From Hydnum rufescens UP504 (lineage: Eukaryota > Basidiomycota > Agaricomycetes > Cantharellales > Hydnaceae): a stretch of DNA of 13,329 nucleotides. Location: assembly GCA_014904985.1 (NCBI GenBank), contig MU129235.1, positions 28,685-42,013 on the forward strand, written 5' to 3'. The notes beneath the pieces were generated by a model, which searched no databases, had not been told where the DNA came from, and saw only the letters and a list, made by a program, of their open reading frames with translations. Of the stretch, positions 7,540 to 13,329 are shown piece after piece; the first letter of the stretch is position 1, and every line of letters starts with the position of its first letter. The position numbers and the translations under genes are program-made.

Positions 7540-8302
7540 TAGTGTTGCTGTGACTCAGGCTTCAAGTTGACTTGAGTCACAAGTTGAGCCATTTCAAGCC
7601 AAGTCAAGCCAAGTTGATTCATTACAAATCATTGACTTGACTTCAACTTCAGCCAACTTGGCTTTGCTCCAAGCCAGCTCAAGTCAAATTCATGGGAAAA
7701 TAAGAGAAAACACTACCAATACTTGTTCATATATGGCAGTACTATGTGGCAAATTTTAATACAGTCCTGCCTTGTGAGTGCTATGATGCCTGCCAAATTG
7801 CAAGCTGAGTCCACAGTGGGATGCAGAAGGATGCTATGCCCAACCTTCATCAAATAGGAATCATGCACATGAAGCTTAATCTTGCCAATGATGATGCAGA
7901 ATGAGTGGAAACAAGCTTGCCTTTTACCTCAAGCCTCCAAGACAAATTTCTGCCACTTGTTTATGCTTCATCAATCCACATGCATGAGCTTAATGCTTAG
8001 TCAGCACTTTTTTCTCAGGATGTACCAACCCTTCTCTCCACTGGCACCCTCTGATCTGCTGTTGTTGCATGAATCTCTTGGCAAAGTACAGTTTACACTT
8101 GATCCAGAAGGCACAGAGTGATTTTCCAGTGATGTATATATGTATCATTGTTATATACAGATATTTGACTTGAGTTGACTTCAAGTCAAGTCAAGTCAGT
8201 AAATTTGGCTTAACTTTGGAGATAAGTTAAAGTCAATGGAAGTCATGCAGAGTTGCCTGAAGTCAAGCTGAAGTCAACCCAAGTGGAGTCATGGCAACAC
8301 TA
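7540..8302. mobile_element. Non-autonomous hAT-like element of a second family
   Basis: The element is 763 bp. The left terminus TAGTGTTGCTGTGACTC and the reverse-complemented right terminus TAGTGTTGCCATGACTC match at 15 of 17 positions. Subterminal zones of about 130 bp on each side (7558-7690 and 8164-8280) are packed with TTGACTTGA/TCAAGTCAA motifs. The 8-bp target duplication (ATCAATGA / ATTAATGA) has one transition. The interior has no recognisable transposase, only short open frames. The terminus TAGTGTTGC resembles TATGGTTGC of the foldback MITEs, so the two families may share a transposase type, though their subterminal motifs differ. Superfamily assignment rests on duplication length and terminal repeat only. 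Confidence 0.88.
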
Positions 8303-8310
8303 ATTAATGA
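8303..8310. repeat. 8-bp target site duplication, right, element 3
   Basis: ATTAATGA compares with ATCAATGA on the left; the single C-to-T difference points to an older insertion than the two foldback MITEs. Confidence 0.85.
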
Positions 8311-8382
8311 TAGTCATGTAGTCCCAGGCCACTGCTCAGATTTGGAAATTACTGATGTGCCTACAGGCTGCCATCATAAAAT

Positions 8383-8679
8383 ATGGCAACTCATCTGCCA
8401 CCACCCAAGCATACAAAAATCCATCATGAGAAGTCCCAGATACAAGCACCCATGACGCCACTAGTTCAGTCTGCTCCAATGATTGTGGTTCAGTTTGTGT
8501 CAGAAGATGATGGAGAAATGCACCCTGGGCCCACTGTAAATATGCCTGCCAATTTCTCTCATGAAGGGTCAGAGGCTCTGGAAAATAAACAATCTGGACA
8601 GGTGAAGCACTTTTTTCTAATGATTCCTGCAGGCATCCTCACAACCACTCACACTCATGTGCCAAAAAATCTGTTATAG
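8383..8679 (+). CDS. Hypothetical ORF, 98 codons
   Basis: The frame starts at ATG 8383 (MATHLPPPKHTKIHHEK) and closes at TAG 8677-8679. It contains an acidic patch (VQFVSEDDGEMHPGPT) and reads plausibly as protein, but no family is recognised. An in-frame stop lies just upstream of the ATG. It may be a leftover exon of whatever element 3 inserted beside. Confidence 0.2.
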   Translation: MATHLPPPKHTKIHHEKSQIQAPMTPLVQSAPMIVVQFVSEDDGEMHPGPTVNMPANFSHEGSEALENKQSGQVKHFFLMIPAGILTTTHTHVPKNLL

Positions 8680-8985
8680 CTGTGCCATTTCAATTCCATG
8701 TGCACCTGCCAGAATCTGCTATAGATGACAACCACTCTGGGGCTCCCACCCACCTTGTTGTGTCAACCTCTTTGCTGCAGGACATGCTTGTTGTAATATA
8801 GTGCCCAAGGTTTGTATGTACATAGCTGTCATTCCCCCATGTCCATCCCTTTGTCTGTACTATTATGTAATAGCGTGGCCATGACAATTATAAGTCACTG
8901 ATGTGGTGGAATCAAATCCATCTTTTGCCTGGACTCCTTCACTCTCATGAGACCTGTGAAACTACACAGCCATGCAACTTAGTCA
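8680..8985. other. Non-coding stretch, nothing recognised
   Basis: No gene or repeat could be supported here. CpG begins to reappear at 8874 and 8991, so the boundary of the younger retroelement-derived segment probably lies near the right edge. Confidence 0.5.
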
Positions 8986-9023
8986 TGTTACGAATCACCT
9001 GGTGAAGCTACCTGAACCATCGC

Positions 9024-9031
9024 CACAGAGC
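9024..9031. repeat. 8-bp target site duplication, left, MITE copy 2
   Basis: CACAGAGC directly precedes TATGGTTGC at 9032; it is identical to 9755-9762. Confidence 0.95.
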
Positions 9032-9754
9032 TATGGTTGCTGAAGTTAGGTTACAAACCTGGAAAACCTGAGTTTGAACCTGAACCTGACCCAAGTCAGG
9101 TTCCATTGGGGTCAGGTTTCATGTAATTTTCCTCAGATCAGGTTCAGGTTTTGGGCCCCCATGTTTTCAGGTTCAGGTTAGGTTCAGGTTTAACCCAGGT
9201 TCAAACCTGAAATCATGAGCCCCTTCAGACATGAGAAATATCTGAGCTCAACACTGATTTTAACCATAATCCAGAATGAGTCATCAATTCTGGCAAGTTC
9301 CAGAATTATGTAAGCAGGTTTTTTGGTGGAGAAATAGGTTACTTTGAAGTGAAGTTAAACATGAAACCTCATACAAAGTTTATATTGACTATACATAGAC
9401 TATGTATAGTCAATATAAACTGTTCATGAGGTTTTATGTATAACTTCACTTCAAAGTAACATATTTCTCCACCAAGGAACCTGCTTACATAATTCTGGAA
9501 CTTGCCAGAATTGATGACTCATTCTGGATTATGGTTAAAATCAGTGTTGAGCTCAGATATTTCTCATGTCTGAAGGGCTCATGATTTCAGGTTTGAACCC
9601 TGGTTAAACCTGAACCTAACCTGAACCTAACCTAAGATAGGTTTTCTTCAGGTTAGGTTCAGGTTTCACCAATTGAGGAGATTCAGGTTTTGGTTAAGTT
9701 CAGGTTTTGCCCAAATGGGCAAAACCTGACCTGAACCTGACTTTGGCAACCATA
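9032..9754. mobile_element. Foldback MITE copy 2, 8-bp TSD, hAT-like
   Basis: The element is 723 bp and nearly identical to 1908-2631, with about a dozen differences, mostly transitions plus single-base indels (for example TTGGGGTCAGG here against TTGGGTCAGG there). The terminal repeats and AACCTGA subterminal motifs are the same, and the central palindrome is 9378-9420. Perfect CACAGAGC duplications flank it. It lies inside CpG-containing retroelement DNA, so it inserted after that segment. It contains no CpG and no coding capacity. Confidence 0.93.
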
Positions 9755-9762
9755 CACAGAGC
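9755..9762. repeat. 8-bp target site duplication, right, MITE copy 2
   Basis: CACAGAGC matches 9024-9031 exactly. Confidence 0.95.
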
Positions 9763-9962
9763 AGTGTTGAGAAGGATAAAGGAGAGTCGTGTATGAGTGT
9801 GACTCTACTAAGTAAGCCCCTTTCCCTACTCTGTTAGCTGACCATCCCCTTTCTTCCTTAGATAGTAGTCTGGCCCCTTTCACCAGCTACTACCACACTG
9901 TCAGGGCGACACTGCCGTCGAAGCCACAAACAGAAAGAGGAAAGAGATTAATTAACCACACG

Positions 9963-10043
9963 CTATCGCAGTGGGAATCCTGAGTATACACCACACAACA
10001 AGGGACACACAAGTTTCGCACCTATCGCAGTGGGAATCCTGAG
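9963..10043 (+). repeat. Pair of perfect 22-bp direct repeats
   Basis: The 22-bp sequence beginning CTATCGCAGTGGG and ending AATCCTGAG occurs at 9963-9984 and 10022-10043, with starts 59 bp apart and no mismatch. Both lie upstream of TATAAATA at 10079, in the position expected of duplicated enhancer or activator-binding sites in an LTR U3. The function is inferred from position only. Confidence 0.85.
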
Positions 10044-10078
10044 AGATCGAAACTGGTGATCCCCCAACTGCAAAGGGC

Positions 10079-10086
10079 TATAAATA
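10079..10086 (+). promoter_or_regulatory. TATA box
   Basis: TATAAATA lies 36 bp after the second 22-bp repeat and 73 bp before the ATG at 10159. A C/T-rich leader with repeated CCTTCC follows. The combination looks like a core promoter transcribing rightwards. Confidence 0.5.
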
Positions 10087-10158
10087 CTATTTCCTGCACA
10101 CAGCCTCCAGCCTTCCAGAACCTTCCGCCGTCTTCCATAACCTTCCGGATCTCCTAGA

Positions 10159-10362
10159 ATGCCGGCTCCACAGCCCATCAGTCAGCCTCCACAGCCACCA
10201 TCACTAAGCCTCACTAAGCTGACGCAGCCGTGTTATGAATCCTGTGCGCACCTCCACATGGCTATGCCCCAACTTCCATATGTATCCCCCTTAGCATATG
10301 TACTTCCAAGGCAGTGTACACCTGGGTACTCCAAAGGTGTCCAAAGTGTCAAAGGACCGTAA
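10159..10362 (+). CDS. Small Pro/Gln-rich ORF downstream of the TATA box
   Basis: 67 codons from ATG 10159 (MPAPQPISQPPQPPSLS) to TAA 10360-10362. The N-terminus is Pro/Gln-rich. It is the first ATG after the TATA box and is correctly oriented for that promoter. Its last 70 or so bases overlap the end of the minus-strand membrane-protein ORF. No family is recognised; it may be only the translated start of an LTR transcript. Confidence 0.25.
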   Translation: MPAPQPISQPPQPPSLSLTKLTQPCYESCAHLHMAMPQLPYVSPLAYVLPRQCTPGYSKGVQSVKGP

Positions 10363-10668
10363 TGACGTGGATGGAGTATGGATTGGGACAGGTGATGTGG
10401 ATTCAGGGACTGGGGGTAGAGGAGGAGGAGGGGGAGTCTGGATTGGCAACTCCATGGACTCACGTGGGGAGCGAGGGAATGACAGGTGCTGACAAGGGCG
10501 CCAATGCTGCCACTGGTTGACTACCCAGCCCATAGCCCGCTGGCCAAGGCCTGATAGAACAAGGGCAATAATAATAAGAGAAATGCCAATAATGGCAAGG
10601 ATGACAATAACCCCCATAGTGAATGGAGGGAGAGAGGAGACAAGAGCATTTGAGGAAGTAGGCGCCAT
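10291..10668 (-). CDS. Small single-pass membrane protein with Pro-rich tail, retroelement-associated
   Basis: 125 codons from ATG 10668-10666 (MAPTSSNALVSSLPPFT). Residues 18-41 form one long hydrophobic helix (MGVIVILAIIGISLIIIAL and onward), followed by Arg/Trp-containing sequence (GQRAMGWVVNQWQHWRP) and a Pro-rich tail with PPPPPLPPVP (about residues 79-88) and Ser/Thr-rich segments. This suggests a type I- or III-like single-pass protein without a clear cleavable signal. It lies 257 bp downstream of the gag stop on the same strand, where pol would be expected, and shares gag's normal CpG content. It is not recognised as an envelope or any other known family. The coherent membrane-protein layout makes a real gene fairly likely. 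Confidence 0.5.
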   Translation of the reverse strand: MAPTSSNALVSSLPPFTMGVIVILAIIGISLIIIALVLSGLGQRAMGWVVNQWQHWRPCQHLSFPRSPRESMELPIQTPPPPPLPPVPESTSPVPIHTPSTSLRSFDTLDTFGVPRCTLPWKYIC

Positions 10669-10925
10669 ATGATAGAGTCAATGAAGAATGATACTCTGAC
10701 GGGTAAGTCCTTAGGCGGAAGCAAATGTCAATTTGATCCTGACAGTCCCCTTCCGGCCTAGTGAGTGTGCAAATTTGCTCTTGGGGGTGGGATCGACTTG
10801 CACTCCCATTAGTTCACTCTGCAGGTTGTGCATTATGTGCAGGCGAGACATCCCATCTGTCATCGCTGGCAATTGCTGCCCCCTGGGGGCTTCCTTGCCT
10901 CAATGCTTAATTCGGCCCTTATGGT
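10669..10925. other. Spacer between gag and the membrane-protein ORF
   Basis: 257 bp without a supported gene on either strand. Long plus-strand frames here and in gag are antisense shadows. CpG content is normal. Confidence 0.5.
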
Positions 10926-11703
10926 TCAGTCACCTTCCTTTCCCTCATCCGGTGGCTTCTTCGGCCTCGGGGGCGCTCGAGCAGCTGGAGGGATCTCCCA
11001 AAAAGTCTTTGCAGTTGTATTTACATTATTTAGCAGGTTGGGATGTGTCTCCACAAATGTAGGCTCCTTCCTAATTACACTGGAGACAGGTGGTGGAGTA
11101 ATTGTCCCCTGCTCCTCTACTGAAAAGACTGCCTGTTCGTCCGTTCATCAATGTACGCCACGTAAGTGGCCTTGTATTGTGGGGTTTCATAGCGTCTATG
11201 CTCTTTCTGCAAAGTTTTGTGGTCCAGATGGCTGGAGAATTCCCCGTAGTGGGGACATTCACACAGCCAGTGTTTCTCGCTCCCACAAGTGAAACAGTGT
11301 TGTCCAGGTTTATGGTGGCTGACAACCGAATCATTGCATGGGTACAGATACGTTTTCTCCGTACTTGCCGCTGTACGATCTAGCTGTGGCTTTCTTGATT
11401 GATCTCGGTTCCTGGGCTTGAAGGGGCATTTGCTTGTGTTATAGGCTCTGGACATAACCTCCCGCGCCGTACTCGTATCAGAGTATTCGTAGGTGCCTTC
11501 CTCATCATCCTCCCATTCTGAATGGAGGGAATCTGAGCTGCCAGAGGAGGGACTCCTGGCATCCACGAGGTTTGCTTGCTTGTGCTGCCTCTGTTCACGT
11601 CTCCTCACTGGTGTCATTCATCCTCCCAATCTTGTACTAGCGTGTCTTTGTACTGCTTAGCTAAAGCAAGGACATCTTCGATGGGCAGGCTGGTCAACCA
11701 CAT
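10926..11703 (-). pseudogene. Retrotransposon Gag with CCHC zinc knuckle, 5'-truncated and frameshifted
   Basis: Three minus-strand frames read as one Gag. The first (11703-11614; WLTSLPIEDVLALAKQY) looks like the end of a capsid region. The second (ATG 11617 to 11117) is basic, then Ser/acidic, then carries the zinc knuckle C-FT-C-GSEK-H-WLCE-C (CX2CX4HX4C, about residues 108-121) that binds RNA in Gag nucleocapsids. After a one-base shift at about 11117 the third frame continues (VEEQGTITPPPV, then KTFWEIPPAARAPPRPKKP) to TGA 10928-10926. The first two frames overlap as ATGA. The N-terminal part is lost at about 11704, where CpG-free sequence begins. No protease, reverse transcriptase or integrase is present nearby. 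A Gypsy-type origin is likely but cannot be proven from Gag alone. Confidence 0.75.
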
Positions 11704-12165
11704 TGACTACCTATGTTAGGTACCAAATCTGTGCCATGAATTGTACCTAAGTAGGTCCCACAATACTGGGGCCCCACTAGGGCCCAAATCCAAAGTTACA
11801 GAGCAGTATCAATGCAATGGGCCCAAATGGGGCCCAAGTGGATACATTCAAACTGCCTGCACCAATGGGGCCCAAATGTGTGAACTTGTCCCAAATCCAC
11901 AGTAGGACACATGGAACTCAGATCTCTATTTTTTTTCCAAGTTAAACCAACCATAGTTTACAAAATACAAGATATTACATTCAAATAGAACAATTCATGC
12001 ATCATCCCCAACTAACTCCTCAAGAGCATCAAGAGCAGCTAAGAATGCAATGTCTTGCAGCACAGAGAAAGTAACTTTATCTGCTCACAAGCAGGAAGGA
12101 GAGGCAATGGCAAGGCTTGGTGGGCAGTCTATCTTGTACCTCCTGGATCAGTTCAGTCACAATGA
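11704..12165. other. CpG-free segment with GGGCCCAAAT repeats, possible DNA-transposon end
   Basis: GGGCCCAAAT occurs at 11780-11789, 11819-11828 and 11868-11877, with variants GGGGCCCC at 11768, GGGGCCCAAGT at 11829 and GTCCCAAAT at 11888. The TACCTATGTTAGGTAC and TGTACCTAAGTAGGTC motifs near 11707-11760 resemble inverted subterminal repeats. At 12068-12003 a minus-strand frame reads LQDIAFLAALDALEELV and soon stops, as a protein C-terminus might. Together this suggests the 3' end of a DNA transposon, but no target duplication or second terminus is visible. Confidence 0.35.
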
Positions 12166-13329
12166 GCTTTCCAAAGCAAACTGAGTCCCCGCCAGTCGAA
12201 AACCAAAGGAGCTCGTGCAATTGAGCACATCTTGTCCATGACACAGACTGCACAATCCCTGCGGATCCATCTCAAGGAAACGGTGGATGAGCTGGGAGAG
12301 CTTGCAACTGATAGCAGCACTGTGGTGTGGAGGATGAGCTACGGGCAAAGATTGAGGCTATGCGTCAAGTATAAAGTGCATCAAGAGTAAACATCAAGAA
12401 AAAGATGGAGGAACTGCATCTCTCTGATTGGATGTCCCATAACGAGTTGGATCGCCTTAAGACCAATAAATGGGTGAACCTACAGCTCAATATACGCATT
12501 GTTCGAGATCAAATTCTGATAAACTGCGAGCACGGAAGTTTGAACTTGTGGGATTGGATCGTGCAGATACTGGCCATGAGCTTGACCACTGAATGAAGGA
12601 GCATGTTGAAATGGCAATGAAGAGCCGGGTCTCTGGAGTACAGAGGCTCTAAGGCGATATGAGGAGATCTGAAGGGAGATGATGAAGCTTCGGGGAAGGG
12701 GAGTTTGCAGCGGATGCTTATATCCCCCAGAGATATCCTCATCTGTCTACAAGCTAGATGTAGATGAAGATATCTGGCAAGTACCTCATCATGAGGATCT
12801 TGCAAACTTTCCTGATGGAGAGGTACCTGCGTGGCTTAGAGATAAGGGGGTAAGGGATGGGATATGAGCTGCCCAAGAGATTCTAAATTGCCGCCAGGAG
12901 CTGGAGCATTGCAAGGCTGAATTCTCTAACTTACATACATGGTTTATGACCCAATGTTCTGCCACATGGCATGCATATACTCTTTCTTGTGGTATGTAAT
13001 CTACATTTGGCTGTCATGATAGGGGTTGACTGAATTAGCTCATTCTGCTAGATGCAGAGGTGAAGTTCTTTGCATTACTAGAGTTGCATACCTGCATGAT
13101 TTGGTAGAGGCTTGGCAGAGGCATTCATCAGCAATGCTTGGGAGTGATGGCCAGATTGGCTGGATGAATCTTCCTGAGCGGCCTCTCTCCCTTTGTTATG
13201 GTAGGATTCAGATACTGTGTGGGCCTGTGTCCCTGTGGCAAACTCACTGACAGGTGAGGCTGTGGATGGGGTCTCAGATGCTGCAAGCTCAGATGATGAT
13301 GAAAATGGGGAATTAGAAGATGCACCTGT
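12166..13329 (+). pseudogene. C-terminal remnant of a KDZ (Kyakuja-Dileera-Zisupton) transposase
   Basis: Successive plus-strand pieces in shifting frames match the order of the C-terminal region of agaricomycete KDZ transposases as I know the family. They are SKTKGARAIEHILSM (12196-12240); LDRLKTNKWVNLQLNIRIV (about 12446-12505); LRARKFELVGLDR (about 12523-12561); YKLDVDEDIWQ (12748-12780), the most diagnostic block; VPAWLRDKGVRDGI followed by TGA where the family usually has Arg or Lys; then the helical ELEHCKAEFSNLHTWF and an acidic tail (SDAASSDDDENGELEDAP) near the window end. The N-terminal part and catalytic core are missing. Frameshifts and stops at 12388, 12594 and 12865 show it is dead. 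CpG content is moderate from about 12190 to 12850. It may continue beyond the window. Confidence 0.78.

Larger units (their letters stand above)
8986..10240 (+). mobile_element. Possible LTR-like promoter segment, split by MITE copy 2
   Basis: TGTTACGAATC at 8986-8996 looks like a Gypsy-type LTR start. Once the MITE at 9032-9754 and one target duplication are removed, the flanks join into a CpG-containing sequence that leads to the 22-bp direct repeats and the TATA box near 10079. TGTTATGAATC, one base different, recurs at 10231-10241. No clean LTR end or target duplication was found, so the limits are uncertain. The promoter orientation (+) opposes the gag and membrane-protein ORFs that follow, which implies rearrangement or two elements. 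Confidence 0.3.

Noticed and set aside
8600..8635. GTGAAG...CTGCAG as a short intron in the 8383 ORF
   Set aside because: It is only about 31 bp between donor and acceptor, with no independent support.
10022..10043. The 22-bp direct repeats as a target site duplication or primer-binding site
   Set aside because: They are only 59 bp apart with no element between them, and both sit upstream of the TATA box.
10733..11383. Long plus-strand open frames across gag
   Set aside because: They are antisense to the zinc-knuckle Gag frames and have no features of their own.
12992..13022. GTATGT...GATAG as an intron in the KDZ remnant
   Set aside because: At 31 bp it is shorter than plausible fungal introns, and the gene is already frameshifted.

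Overview
The window looks like a transposon-rich, gene-poor stretch of a basidiomycete genome, most likely a mushroom-forming fungus (Agaricomycetes). Three things suggest this: a decayed C-terminal region of a KDZ (Kyakuja-Dileera-Zisupton) transposase at the right end, a retrotransposon Gag with a CCHC zinc knuckle, and short GTRAGT...YAG introns of about 100 bp. Most of the window has also lost its CpG dinucleotides, as expected of methylated and deaminated fungal repeat DNA. No intact conserved host gene is recognisable, and no tRNA, rRNA or CRISPR array was seen.

Layout. 1-1130: non-coding, with a short tandem repeat, a cluster of stress-type promoter motifs and a T28 tract; it may be an LTR or promoter remnant. 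1133-2812: an array of repeated exon-intron modules on the + strand. Three introns of 101-108 bp each carry a long hairpin at the same relative position, and the exons end in a second hairpin just before the donor site. A 724-bp foldback MITE sits in the third exon. 2830-3360: AT-rich, no gene. 3362-4649: a decayed, unrecognised minus-strand gene. 4650-7531: no recognisable gene. 7540-8302: a second type of 8-bp-TSD element. 8303-8985: no recognisable gene. 9032-9754: a second, nearly identical copy of the foldback MITE, sitting in a CpG-containing segment. 8986-11703 (outside the MITE): a rearranged retroelement fragment made of a plus-strand LTR-like promoter, a minus-strand small membrane protein ORF and a 5'-truncated, frameshifted gag. 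11704-12165: a cluster of GGGCCCAAAT repeats. 12166-13329: the KDZ transposase remnant, running off the window.

How it fits together. The history is nested insertion and decay. Foldback MITEs with perfect 8-bp target duplications landed in the hairpin-exon module array and in the retroelement. The older matrix lost its CpGs: one stretch of about 2.6 kb has none, while the retroelement keeps roughly 55 or more in 1.9 kb. The part most likely to be undescribed is the hairpin-bearing exon-intron module array at 1133-2812. It resembles fungal introner-like elements in intron size and structure, but here the whole exon-intron unit appears to be repeated.
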